From Theristus sp. LFF4_11 (Eukaryota > Nematoda > Chromadorea > Monhysterida > Xyalidae), in contig JASANC010005012.1 of the NCBI GenBank assembly GCA_030248135.1, positions 1 to 64,000 on the forward strand: a stretch of 64,000 nt of DNA, written 5' to 3'. Positions 45,535 to 57,907 of this stretch are shown piece after piece. The notes beneath the pieces were generated by a model that worked only from the letters and a program-made list of their open reading frames with translations, was not told the origin of the DNA and did not search any database. Both the position numbers and the translations under genes were made by a program. Position 1 is the stretch's first letter; every line of letters starts with the position of its first letter.

Positions 45535-46485
45535 TATGTTCACCGTCATCTGATGATATACAAAGTTGTACACGGCAAAACTTCTCTTCCAACCGCACAC
45601 ACATTGACGCGCACACGTTGTCTGCATTATCATTTCTCGCAGACACAATCAAGCCGCAGCACCCTACACAAGCTGCACCCGCCACAGAAAAAAACTGCCA
45701 AAGTCAAGCGTGCGCGCGTGAAACATCGTCAAGGCGAGACACGGTTGAAATGGATTCGCACAATTGACATCGGGTTTCTCGTAGATTCCAGCGTCCGAAA
45801 GCACCGTACCGTACCGAGCAGCGCACTTCGCACGTGTTACCTGTAGTTCGTCTTTTCGTCGTTATTCCGTGCAACCGTATTCAATCGATAGATACGGTGC
45901 GCGCACGTCGAAGCACAATCGGACTCGTCCGAGCGATATACGGTGCGGGATTTTTTGCGGCGTTTTGAAAATCGGTCGGCACAGTTTAAAATTGTGTAAA
46001 GCGATCGGATTCGTTCGAGTTGCAGGTGGAAATGTGGCGCAATTTTGCGTGATGCCTCGTCGTCGTTTGGTTTTTTGTTTCTTCTTTTGTGACATTTTAT
46101 TTGTTGTTTTTTTCTGATCAAATTATAATGAACATGTGCACTTTACAGATCAGAGACTTAGTCATCTCATCCTCATTCTCATATCATTTGGCTATCAAGC
46201 GATGGACGTCCTGAACGGGGTCGTCAGATAGTTTCGGTTGACTCTTGTTGTTTTTCGAAATCGATCCGTCCGTCGAGTTTACTGCGGCGGGTTTTTTTCC
46301 TTGGAACTCGCGTTTACCATTGCATGGATATTTTGAATCCGACGAGCTCAGCCACAGATCCACGTGGGGTAAAAGTCTATTCTATTTCTTCGGTTTCTAT
46401 TTCTTAAAACCGAACTTATACGCTTCCTTCATCATAAAATTCGTTCCAAAAGAGTCAGTTTGGCTGTCAGTTGACAAATGTGCAG
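45535..46485. other. Region upstream of the MYND gene
   Basis: I see no firm exon. A possible first exon, ATGGACGTCCTGAACGGG at 46202-46219, would join in phase 0 to the exon at 46486, but its donor (GTCGTC) is weak. No PHD, bromo or PWWP coding sequence was recognised here. Confidence 0.35.
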
Positions 46486-49400
46486 AATTCATTGGCGGAC
46501 CTGCCCGGCACATCCACTCAATCGCTGCACCCGCAGAGTGGCGCGCATCCACTGAAGCAAACGCGACAGCAACACTCGAGGGCTGCAGCCGGCGGTGGAA
46601 CACACGCGACGACGAGCGCAATGGTGCCTGAGAATGGAATTTCGAACGTGAGTGCGCTGATTGGTCGCTCGCTCCAGACACGCTGCAGCAGCCAATCAAC
46701 GTGCTGGACTCTGAAACGTGGCATTGATTCTGTGCATTTGTGAGCGAAAAACTCACGGTTTTGCATTTATTTTCAGAACAATGCCGACGGGCAGCAGACG
46801 TCGTCGGGGCCGCTGATGGACGAAGGGATGAAAAAGAATTTGATCGAACTGCAACGACATTGGCTGAATGAGTATCATGTGTCGCGCGAGAAAATGCTCG
46901 TCGAAATCACTGAAAAGGTGTGTGAAGAATGTTGTCGTCGTCGTCGTTGCGTGTTATTGCTGGGGACACTTTGCGGCGGTTTTTTTTGGTCTGTACCGCC
47001 TTTGGGGCGCGTTGAGTTTGGAATGAAGTTGAGTTGAGTGGAGAGTTCGGATTTCAATTCAATACGAGTTGGAATTTTCAATGCCGTTCTTTGGAAAGAA
47101 ACATATTCTGTTGTGTTCATGGTTCGTGGCAGGGTTCTATGTTCTTCCATCATATAACATGCGACATAGTACTTGACTGTTCATTGACTGTTGGGTATTT
47201 TATTGTTGAAAGAAAGAACCAAGTTGCCAAGCAAGCAGTCAAGTCCTTGTTTGAACCTGATTGTGCGCTTTCGTCAACACGTCTGTTTTTTTGTCTTGCG
47301 CAAACACACCACCACACACATGTGTAATGTGTATGCGGTATCACGGGTGTCTGCTGGTATGTTTGCGGCCCGTGCAATGTTGTCACTCGTGCTAGTTGAA
47401 TTGAAAGTGTTCAGTCGTCACATGAGAACTTGGATTGGCTGTTGTATTTTTCATTCAACCCAGCTTCATCAAGTTTCAGCTGCACCAAGAATTCAAGGCC
47501 GATCAAGAGACAATCCGAAACGAGCTGCTGCATCAGTACAAGGATGAGGTCGATCAGACCAGACAGGAATTAGAGGACAAGTATGACTTAGTTTTTTTTT
47601 CAAACCAGAATTGACACTATTCCGACAAATTTTGCCCATTTTATTCAGGTACCGTGAATCATTGAAGCAAGAATTGACCCGAGCGAACGAGAAACATCGA
47701 CGCGAGATATCGCAGACGAAGAAAAAGCAATGGGTGCGACAGCAATTGCGTTTTTTTAAAGCAGTGTGTACTAAAGTTCCAACCTCTAAAAAATCATTCA
47801 TGATGCAATATTTAATGACCGCGTAGCCTTGCTGTTGATGTTTGAAACTCCAACCCATTGCACTGTTGTTCTTCAATTCCTTAGTTTCTTGCATTTTCAG
47901 TGCTGGCAATGTGAATCGGAAGCCATATATCACTGCTGTTGGAATACCGCCTACTGTAGCGTTGAATGTCAACAGGTATAAACAATTTTTTTGTAGATTG
48001 TGGGACTGAATGCGTGTGCAAGCGTAGAAAAATCTTCAAACGTAGTTTCAATCTTAATGTGGCTATTCCAAATTCGAAAAATTTTTTAGCTTCTGCGACG
48101 GAATGCGTTTGCAGACGCGGAAAGGAAACCAGTTTCAATCTTTATATGTGGCAATTCAAAACAGCCTAAGTGACTCGGTCCTATTCAGGGGATTCGGATC
48201 ACTGCCAATTTTGAACTCCCGCCTCGTGATTAAACTGTTTACCTATCTATGGGCACATTGAGTCTCGGTTCCGGGACCAAAATAAAAGCTCATAGCTGTT
48301 TATTCGTTCATATTTGTTTTCAGACTTGTCTCAAATAAAAATTCTCATTACCATTTTGCCCTCCCAGGCTCACTGGCCGACGCACCGCAAGTACTGTCGC
48401 AGAAAGAAACAGGGTGGGCGAAACGAACAATAAACTGATATGTATTTTTTTAGTTTTGTTGTTGTTGTTGTTTCCGTTCTCTTCAGTCCTGTGTGTCGAA
48501 TTCATGTGTTTATTTTGTTTTTGTTTTTCCTTCTTCAGTGACTGACTGGTGAATTGTAATTATTCGAAGAGTGGCGTTTCGCAGTGTTGTTTTGTGAAAT
48601 TTCAAACAATATTGTATTATTTCTTATCTTTGCTGAACAATTTAGCAGCGGGTGTGTTTCGTGTTTCCTTCGTTTTTTTGCGCGGCTTGCTTGGCTCTGT
48701 TTCAAATCCAGTATCCCATTTTTCTTTGTTTTTAAGTTTTTCAACAGTTTCACGAGTACTGACCAAGGGTTTTTTTCAAGTTTTTTATCTTTTTTTCTGT
48801 CTAGAAAGAGAAAATACTGCATTGTCGAACGCACTTTCCCATGCAAGTGCAGTCCTCCTGGTCTGAGTACTGTGCACTTTTTATTCACTTCACACAGTGG
48901 AGATTTCTATCCAGTTTTCCGCTATGACAAACACACAGGCACGCACATGCGTGTGCGTCTCTGTGCTGGTGTGTTTGTTTGTGACAGAGTGTGTAAACGA
49001 AAGTGCACTGGCTTCAGTTGATTGGCTGTATTCGAATGTTGCATGTGATATAGCCAATCAGCGTGCCAGTAGTATGCCCATTTCTACATTGCAACTTGTA
49101 TCGTTGTGTGTGTGCTTGACTGCAGTTATTTGTAGGGCTTCAGCAGCTTTTCATCAATCTGAAAAATCGTCAAGAATAACGGTTCATTTCACTGTAGAAC
49201 TTGTATGTTACAATTTCTGTGGGCTTCATTTGGAACAGAATTTCGTTCGCATCAGTTTCTGATATTTTGACTGCCCGCAAATTTGAATCTTAGTGTGTTC
49301 AATGTTCTTTGTTTCGTGTTTCGTCGTTTTAAAGAATGGACAAGAAATAAATAAAAAAAACATTTCAGCCGATGGTTTCCGTTGGGGTTCGGAGAGTTTT

Positions 49401-52304
49401 GCTGTTGGAAAATGCCGTTTCTTTGAACGGAATGTGAATCAAGTACTTTTGAACAAACTGTAAAGAATAACAAGTGCATGACCTGAATTTGTCTGATTTG
49501 TCAGAAAAAAACGCAATGAAACCGATTTCGCCGCAGCGAATGTCGCCTCGACGCGCGTGTGCACCCCATCATCAGCGTGTTTCACCGCAGAAGCAAATGT
49601 GCAATGACGACAATTTACAGGAGGAAGCGTTGTCCCCAACACGCCCGAGGAATTGCGGTGAGTTTTTCTTCGCCCAACAAGATTGAAACTGCTAAGGTGT
49701 GGTCTTGATGCTTTCTATGATGCCACTTTCATAGCCTGCCTCCGGGCTGAGCGGCATTCATGAAGCAGATTTTGGTGACGCGTAGCTGTGTTAACGCAGC
49801 TTCGCTGTCATCAGAAGTTAACGTAGCTCAACACTGCAGGCATTGCGGGTTTCCTTGCAAGATTTCCAATAGAAAAGTTTTGCATCTCAGTTGGCTCCGC
49901 CCGCCGCAAGAATGGACTCCCGTCGATCGTGTTCAAGGTGAAAGTGAAAAAGACGCAGCGGACGGTCGCCGAGCGCACATTGCTGATTGCGAAACAGAAG
50001 CAAGAATGTCGGTTTGCGGGCGGAGTTGGGAAAGTTGTTGCGTCCGTTTTTGGGGGCATTCATGATGCAGTATTTAGTGACCGTGTAGCAGTGCTGTAAA
50101 ACACAGCTACGCGTCGCTGAATACTGCTTCATGAATACCGCTTTAATAAAGATAAAACAGTACAGTGCTACACCACTGAGCGACTGAATAATTTCATTGC
50201 AGAAGTTATTTCAATTTCGTCATATCACACCTTGGAGACCTTGGTGAATCAGTTTACATGTGCAAGCGGAACTGTGATGCATTCATGGTTTTCATTCAAG
50301 CGGTCGGTGGTGTAGCACTTTCGGACTATTAGTATTAGACTGTTGTAACACTTGCCCGAAGAGCTTGATCGAACATATTTTATGACTTCACTTTTTCTCG
50401 TTGTTTTACAGTTGGTTTCGCATGTTGTGTTTCGGATTCAAAATTGAATTTTTTTTTACTTTTCTCCAGACGCCCGGCAACAAGCGAGAAAGCGACGCCG
50501 CGCCTCTGTGGAGTCATCCGTAAACTCACTCGAATCACAGCAGCAACAGCGAAAATACGATTTTGAAAAGGTGTGTACTGATTGGTCCTTCTCGCCGGCT
50601 CCAGATACCCGACGGAAACGCCAAACTCCGGTGGTTTGGTGGTGCAATGGACTGCTGAATGGTGAACCGGTTGGATTGGAAATGGTGTGCCGGTGTATTG
50701 AATGCCGCCAATCAGTATGCCGCCAAGTTCATTCGATCAGATCAGTCTGTGGTTGACTTTTCGGCAGCTTCTCTGCTCAACCGCTTTCATTTTAACTGCA
50801 GCATTCAAAGAGAGCGAAAACCCGCGGCAGCGGATCGAACCCGCAGAAAGCCGCCGCCGCCAGCAAGCATCGTGTTTCATCGTCCGAAGACAGTGATCAT
50901 GACGACAGCGTCGCGTCCAGCTCTCGATCCTTGCGGCCTCGAAGGCCCACTGGTACGTGTGAGGGATCATTTTTGGGGCAACATTGGACTTTTCTTGCAG
51001 TTTGTGGTTGTTGTTGTTGTTGTTCATTGCCATCAGTCGACGTGGTCGATTGAAGGGTGATTGATTAAATGATTCCACTCCCAAGACGTCATACAATTGG
51101 AAGCTGCCGCTTTAGCCCAATTTGAAAACACTGAAAATTCAAATCGGCACCCAATTCAGTCTGAAAAATTGTGATCCTTGCAAACCATTCAGACTGATCA
51201 CAGCCTAACTCTTTCGATGTACAATTAGCTGATTGGTCGCTTGCTGATGACATGATGTATGTATTCTGCACAAGCACTGCTATGGAGGCGGAGTGCAGCA
51301 CTGGACACAATGCATACATCACGTGTACGCCAACCAATCAGCTGATTGCAATGAACTCGAAATACTTTTGGGTTATTCCAGCGTTCGCCAGCACCTCCTG
51401 GTCGGAGCAGTGCGATTTCGAGCGAGCCATTCTGCTTTCATTGGTGTCGAGTCCCGGCAAAAAACCGCGGTCGTCGTCGTCGTCGTCGTCGCCAGATGAG
51501 CCGAAAACATCGCCAATTATGGATGAGTTGGCGGGAAATTCGAAAAGCTCTCCGTCGAAACACCCGACAAATTCGCCGGTATCATCGGTGACTCGGAGAA
51601 AGAACGAAAAATCACCAACATCAAAAGTGAAACCGAAATTGCCCTCGCCCACTCGTAATCTCTCGGATCGATCCGGTTCGCCCGTCGTCGTCATTTCGCC
51701 GTCGTCGCCGTTCCGTCCACCGCCGCCGTCATCTTCATCGCCGGAGAAACGAAATCTTACCGGTGGCGGTAAGACGGACAGTCCAGCGAAATTGAAACCA
51801 CCACAATCGCCAAGATACTCTCCGAATTTCGTTCGTGCTAACGCGCAGCGATCGCACAGTTCCGCACCGCTGAATCGCCCGCCGACCAGATCGATCGAAC
51901 CGGCGAAACGAGCGGACGACAACGATGTGATCGTGATTTCTTCGCCGGATTCACCAAAGAAAACTCGCACACCGAACGGCTTCAGTGTTCGGCAAACCCG
52001 TCAGCAGTCGCAGCCGATCGCAGTATCGGCGAAACAAGAATCGATCGTTGATTTGATCACCATCGATGACGACGACGACGACGATAATGGGACGGAACCG
52101 GATGAGCCGTCCAAGACCAGACCCGCTGGTGTGACCAGTGTCAGACTGTCAGCGGTTTCCGGTGGCCAGAAAGAGCCGAAATTTCGTCCGCGTATCGATC
52201 ATTTTCTCAAGTGCATCATGCTGATGGACACCGGCTATGAGATGCCGCCGCATTTGGCGGCCTTGGAGCAGTTCGCGCGGAATCCGCAACGGATCTTTTT
52301 GTGA
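46486..52304 (+). CDS. ZMYND8/ZMYND11 (BS69/BRA)-type MYND protein, N-terminus unresolved
   Basis: Eleven exons join in phase to about 684 residues: 46486-46647, 46777-46917, 47480-47580, 47649-47733, 47901-47975, 48368-48413, 49505-49657, 49891-50007, 50470-50570, 50802-50952 and 51382-52304. A coiled coil (residues about 60-160, ending [11 protein letters not shown]) leads straight into the MYND zinc finger [39 protein letters not shown]. The sequence and the coil-MYND arrangement are those of the ZMYND8/ZMYND11 family, which act as chromatin co-repressors; nematode BRA proteins keep only this C-terminal part. After the MYND comes a basic, Ser/Pro-rich region and a large last exon. That exon has a UIM-like segment ([14 protein letters not shown]), two SIM-like segments ([24 protein letters not shown]) and the end NPQRIFL. 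The start codon and any PHD-bromo-PWWP module were not found. Confidence 0.88.
47795..47832 (+). mobile_element. Palindromic family F, half copy
   Basis: This is a single arm (ATTCATGATGCAATATTTAA, TGACCGCGTAGC) of the family F foldback, in the intron just before the MYND finger exon. Confidence 0.55.
48000..48290 (+). mobile_element. SINE-like repeat, family H copy with duplicated head
   Basis: This plus-strand copy has two diverged heads in tandem (each GACGGAATGCGT/GACTGAATGCGTG followed by GTTTCAATCTTTATATGTGG). They are followed by one body and the end TTCCGGGACCAAAATAAAAG. It sits between the two exons that together encode the MYND finger. Confidence 0.7.
49752..49815. mobile_element. 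Palindromic family F copy (left of exon 8)
   Basis: It reads GCGGCATTCATGAAGCAGAT, then GGTGACGCGTAGCTGTGTTA and a decayed second arm. It lies 75 bp upstream of the MYND-gene exon at 49891-50007. Confidence 0.7.
50055..50147. mobile_element. Palindromic family F copy (right of exon 8)
   Basis: This is the best-preserved copy: a 93-bp foldback with GCATTCATGATGCAGTATTT and TAGTGACCGTGTAGCAGTGC on the left, and ACAGCTACGCGTCGCTGAAT and ACTGCTTCATGAATACCGC on the right. Confidence 0.82.
51188..51366. mobile_element. Foldback element, family E copy 2
   Basis: This is an inverted repeat with arms AATTAGCTGATTGGTCGCTT / CCAACCAATCAGCTGATTGC and the central GGAGGCGGAGTG shared with copy 1. An ATG inside it opens a frame into the last MYND-gene exon, but the real exon starts after the acceptor at 51381. 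Confidence 0.8.
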
Positions 52305-52929
52305 TTTTTGTTTTGTTTTATTTCGTTGTTTTCCTTGGTTGGCCGTTTTGCTTTCGTCTTTTTTTACTCTGTTTTTTATTGTTCTTGTACATAAAAACGA
52401 TTGATCGCATAATTTCGATTGCAGCTGGAGAAATGACTTTCATTCCGTGCTTCATGTCTATATATTGTTGTCGCGAATCCTGATAGAATCTCAGTCATTG
52501 TATTCCGCTGATGTTAATGGAAGTTCAGTTTTTGGTTAAATTAAGTCAAGTTGTATGTTGTTGGGCGGGCTTCATTGTTGTTTGAGTAATTCGTTAGATC
52601 AGCTGCGTGTGTGTCATATGTTGCATATTTCGTCAGCAGTTTAAATCTATTTTGAAAAATGTTTGTTTATGTTCAAAAAAGAAAATGAATAAAAATGAAG
52701 ACATAAAAGCTGGACGATAGGACTTTTGAGTTTTTTCTGTCGGTTTAACAAAACCATGTCACATTATACCTTTTATTTTTATTTTTTCTTTCTTAACAAG
52801 TCTACAACCTTTTCGGTAAAAGCCGCAAGAAAACACGAAAATCTTGTGCTGCCAAATCTGATGGATTGGTATATTGCTGCAAACTTTGTTATATTGCCAT
52901 AAATTTAGTAATAGCGAAAAAGCAAAAGT
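52305..52929. other. 3' region of the MYND gene
   Basis: This is T-rich sequence after the stop codon, with AATAAA at 52688-52693, the likely polyadenylation signal. No other gene is seen before the tRNA. Confidence 0.5.
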
Positions 52930-52954
52930 TGGACCTGGGGGGCATCGATCCCCC

Positions 52955-52986
<32 letters not shown>

Positions 52987-53002
52987 TTTGAGCTACAGGC
53001 CC
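52930..53002 (-). tRNA. tRNA-Ala (anticodon AGC)
   Basis: The 73-nt cloverleaf is complete: acceptor GGGCCTG/CAGGTCC with one G-T pair, A box TAGCTCAAATGG, anticodon loop CTTAGCATG centred on AGC, and T arm GGGGGATCGATGCCCCC. The discriminator is A. There is no intron. Confidence 0.95.
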
Positions 53003-53261
53003 GTGAACGCTTCTCGAAAGAATAGTTGTGATGATTCGTAGCGAAGCAACTGCAGAAAATAATGTGTGCTTTGCTGTGGTAATACACAAGGTACGTTATA
53101 TAGTCATTGTGTGCGCGTGTGTGTAACTGCTGCAAAAAAATATGCGCACTATTTCATTTTTTTTTGTTGTTTGTGGTTGTGCGCGTTTGCCGTTTTCACT
53201 TCGGCAAGAATGGAGTTGGAGTGCATTGGGAGGGCCAAGGAAAGTGACTGGTCATGACATG

Positions 53262-53460
53262 GTTGGTGTCCAAAACATCACAACGTGTCCAAGACCTACT
53301 GCGTGGTGGCCAACACCAAAACCCATGGTGTCCAAAACATGCAAAGTGTCCAAAACATTCACAACATGTCCAAGGTCTATTGCGTGGAGGCCAACACCTA
53401 TACCATGGTGTCCAAAACATGCAAAGTGTCCAAAACCTATTGCATACGTCGCCAATACCC
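53262..53460 (+). repeat. Minisatellite, TGTCCAAAACATG-type
   Basis: Two and a half units of about 75-85 bp, each itself built from GTGTCCAAAACATGCAAAGT-like words, plus GGCCAACACC(A/T) linkers. Short frames across it are artefacts of the repeat. Confidence 0.8.
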
Positions 53461-56400
53461 AGTAGTGAATCTCCTGTCTGCTGCGTTTTTTGCTGAAAGA
53501 TGTCATATTTATTCGTTAACTTTTTTTCAAATTTCCGAAGCTGTTGAGAAAAACGAACTTTTTAGTAAGAAGTGCAGAATAAAGTTTGCGAAGTTCATTT
53601 ATAAACAGAAAAATATCAGGCTTTGTGGTTTTCCAGTCGAATTTGTTCGATAGCAGTTCGTTTTGTGACATGTGGCAGGTCATTTATTAGAAGTTTGTTG
53701 GTTGCAACAAAGCTCCGTTCGTTTTTTCGTTTATGACAAAAAAAACGACAAGATGAATGACGCGCTGCGGTAAGGTTCGTTTTTTTGCTCCAGATTGGTC
53801 CATAGTATTGGGTAAAAAAAACCAGTTGGATCGGTAACTTTCTGAATATAACTCCCTCGATTGTTCCCGCAAAAAAAACAATTTTTCATCCCCGGTCTCT
53901 TCGTTGTGAATTTCGGATAGCTGGGATAAGCCAGCTACAGTGGCTTTGCCCTTTTCCAAAGTTGTTTTTCCATCCGACATTAAAATACGGTACGTTCCAG
54001 TTGAAATCTGACATCAGCAAACAGTAAATCATTTTGACAGTACGGGGCCTCCTCGTTTTGTCGCGCGGCGCTTCAGCTGGGGCGGCTTAATTAATAATGA
54101 TTTGGCGCCAATTTGACGTTCTGCAACGTTTTGCGTTACAAATGACCGTTGTAACTCGATCAATTTTATTGTCGTCATTGATTTCCGACTCAGATTCGCG
54201 TCAATGAGCCCCGTTTTTGGTCGGATTTTCAGTTTTTTCTTCTCGTTCAATAGAATAGTAATCGACAACAGGCAGAACTTAATCAACAATTCTGTATTTG
54301 ACGGAGTTAGCCATTTTCGAAAAAAACGCATTTTTTGTATTCGGTCGCATCTCGCTGCCCCCAAATGTGCATGTGCCGCGCACTTCCGAAAACCGTCCAA
54401 ATTGCCACACTAGAAAAAAACTAAGATGCGCGTAAGCGTAATTTTGTTGCCGATCGCAATGTATTGAAGGTTGAAGTTGGATAAATGAAAAACAGAAAAG
54501 ACAAGCAAATCCGCCTAATCACTTGCGCTCGCCAGTCGTGTTTCGCTGTCGCAAAAAAGTGACGTTGCGAAAAAATGCACAAAAACGCAAAAAGAGCAAT
54601 AATGCCGAGTTTTTTCGTGATCTTGTCTCCCCATTTCGCTTAACGATCGCTGCGAAACAGAGCGAACGAGTGTTGCTATAAGGCATCGTTGTGCAAAACT
54701 AAGTTAGAAAACGGTGAAAAAGTGCGCCGTACCCTCCACGCGTTCATTAATGCTCCGTCACGCTATGCCACTATCAATCGACTGAGTGACTGTTTTTTTT
54801 GTGGTCCCACTTTGAAAAAAACCATTATCGCCCCTTTTTTCATCGAGTTGACTTTTTCAATCCACAAGAATGCCAGAAGTTGCAATTTCGTTTTTGATAA
54901 CGTTTTTCATTCGTTTTCAATCTGCTTTTGAAATACGTGTGTCTCAATAGTCATTCGGACTCCCGAGACGAGTGCAGTTGTTTTTGATAGAATACCAGAC
55001 CGTTCTTGTGAAGGCCCGTTGAGACCAAATGGAAACACGTACTGGTACTACACAATGTATTTTCTGCTCGCTACACTGTCACTTTTTTTAGTTCCAACGA
55101 CCTTCACCCCTGCTGTTTTTTTTTATTTCCGTTTCCTTTATCTCTTGTTCGTGGTACTCTACATGCGCGTTGCGTGCAGATTTCCAATTGAGCTGCAGAG
55201 CGCCCAATTCGAATATTCTTCCATCAAATTATACTCATGGAAGGCTGTATGGTGTTTCAGATAATACAGCTTTGGAATGGCTCTCTAAAAGCCAGCTCAC
55301 CGACGCTGTTTGGTTGAACAGCTTATAGTCTGAGTTAAACTATACTGCTTTTTATTCGGTGAAAGTAAAATTTAATTTTGTTAATAATCCTTCACAGTTT
55401 AAACGTAACGTACGCCTATCATACATGTTCATCGACCATTTTTTTCGTTTCACACAATAGAGTTGAGAAGGGTATCAAAATTTCGTATTATTAGAAACGC
55501 ACTTTGATCATGAAGCATGCATTTTGAATTTCAGCCGCCCTATTCTCTCGCTCGTACGAGAGAGAACTTGCGCTGCGCAAACTGCATTATTGAAATCGTT
55601 CCGCATCGTGGCGCAATTTCAGCTGTCAGGTTTGATCTGCAATGGTTGGTCATTCTGATAGTAAAGTTTGACAATAAATTTTATACGAGAGTAAAAGCGT
55701 TGCATTGCGAGGCGATAGCGGCATATTAACGTTTATTGGGGGTTAAACTTGGCCGTATTCAGCTCTGGCGACCTTTTTGGTCACCGAAATTTGTTTTCAA
55801 GCGTTTTTAAGCCAGTTCCTTTTGCTAATACGTTAAAGATTCATCGCTGGTTTTGTAAACATTCACGGCACCTAAAAAGGCTCCCGAACCATCACCAACG
55901 TTGCTTTTGTCTCTCTGTTTGTATCTGACTCGAGACAAATGCGGCAACTAAAGCAGACTCCCTTGAGATATTGCTTCCATATTGTTGTTCTGTTGTGCTT
56001 CGATAAATCATAGACGACTGAAAGTGTCGGGGCGACGGTTTTTTGTTCTTCGAAATTGCATTTTTCGTTTGTTTTTATGAACACACTCGGCGACTCGTTT
56101 GCGACTACATAAAATATGAGGCTGGTGTTTTGAAACTCTCTCGAAAACAAAAAAAGAACACCGTTCTTCTTGCTGGTTGGAAATACTTTGCATTCGTGAC
56201 TTTTTTAGTTTGATTGCTATTCTGGAAAGTCGCTATATTTTCATAAGTAGTTTACTGACTTGACTTGAGCTGTATTCTAATGCAATGGCAAAACTGCAAA
56301 TCGCGTTTGCGCATGAGTGTATCGTGATAAACAGCAGTTTGCGCTCATGTGTGGTGCGTTAAAAAATCTAATTACAAATTGCGCATGAATATTTTTGTAT

Positions 56401-57907
56401 GTGGCCGCTTCAATGTGCGCCAACGAAACAATAGCGCCACTGACGCATCAAACGCCTCTTTTCGTTAGTTCCAACTCATTTTCTATTGATGTATCTGCAT
56501 TTTGAATTGAACATTTCCTGGATGAAACCAAACGGACGACCTTTTTTGTCTCCGTACTAAAGTTGCTTTTGAATTATAATGTGCAATCAATAGTGCGTTT
56601 TTGTTTGCTCTTAGCAGCTTTTTGGTGAGTTTGTCCGCGACTTTTAGCACTTTATTTGAATGTGACACAACAAGTGTCTTGTTGACAGAAACGCAACACC
56701 GTTTAGAATAGTGCTCTCTCCGGGGGTTCTACTTTCATTCATTTATAATAGACTTTTCAACCCAGTCAATAACCGCACTAAACCAATTCAATATTGTTCC
56801 CGTTCGTGTTCTGAAAGAACTGATTTCTGATTTCCAAGAAAGGCAGCTAAAGTAGCGCAAAAAATGCAGACATCACGACGGGTGGTATGTAAGTGAATTT
56901 GTATGGTCCCGAGTTTTCTCGTTGAAACTCACAAATCAATGCCATCAATGGCGTTTTTTGGTGCATGCGTAGAACCCGGTGCTATTTCCGTTTTTCTTTT
57001 TGGACCGCACACAGAAAATTGGCTTGTTCAACCGAAAATTTTACATGCCACCCCTTATTGCATGCGAGTAAATTGAGTTATTTCTGTCGCTCATGGACTT
57101 GGAAGTGGTGAACTTCTTTAATGATTTTTTGTTTGTGTAGCAGTTTTTTGTGCTTTTTTCTTTCACAAATTTGTGTATTTTGGTAAAATTTTCATGTTGT
57201 TGCATTTTAAAAGTCATAATTTTAAAAATCAACAAGCAAACTAGTTACATCGGTTGCCTTTTGCGCAAACTCTAAAACAGATGTCCTTGGTCGGGTAGAT
57301 TTCCAAAAGCAAAAAAACACAAAATATAATCGAAATCACTTCCAATTACGGCGATTTAGTGCACTGCTTTAACGATTCAATGCCCCGCTTTGAACGAATT
57401 TATTTGTCATATCTGACATTTATTTGACGAAAAATTTATGACGTTTCGATTCTCATTGCGTTTTGATAAAAAAAGTAATCATGTTAAAATTTTTGACTGG
57501 ACTACTGGAACTGGAGTCTTTGACGGACTAAAAAGAACGCTGTCGAAACTGTTGGTTCACGAAATTGTTTCACTGTTTCTCATTTGCCTTATCTTGTTTT
57601 GCCATCAACAATAAAAATTATTGCTTGATTTTGAAATGTTGTTTTCTGTTTTTGGTTCACACATAAAAGAATGACATTGGATTTTTTGTAAAGCGCACAC
57701 AAACCCGTTATTTTAGATTATCTACTACAATGCCAAAAGCCATGGCCCATGCCACCTGCATCGTTCCGTTCTTGTTCCGCATCACTTCATTGAAAACATC
57801 AATGACCTGACTTTGGACTGCTACATTTAAAATCGATGGAACTCTCATGCTGTTGAATTACCAGTTGTTGTTTGTAAAGCTATCGATGAAAATAAATTGT
57901 TGAAACC
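53461..57907. other. Gene-poor AT-rich stretch
   Basis: No gene is supported. Two adjacent minus-strand frames (53687-53980, 97 aa; 54029-54400, 123 aa) are the longest, but have no recognisable motif, splice support or GC-rich third positions. Confidence 0.45.

Noticed and set aside
51252..51381. An ATG-started extension of the last MYND-gene exon
   Set aside because: The extra 5' part lies in foldback element E, while an acceptor at 51381 joins in phase with the preceding exon.
53687..54400. Two minus-strand frames of 97 and 123 codons
   Set aside because: They show no motif, no splice support and AT-rich third positions; the pair do not join in frame. They could be remnants of a gene, but this cannot be shown.
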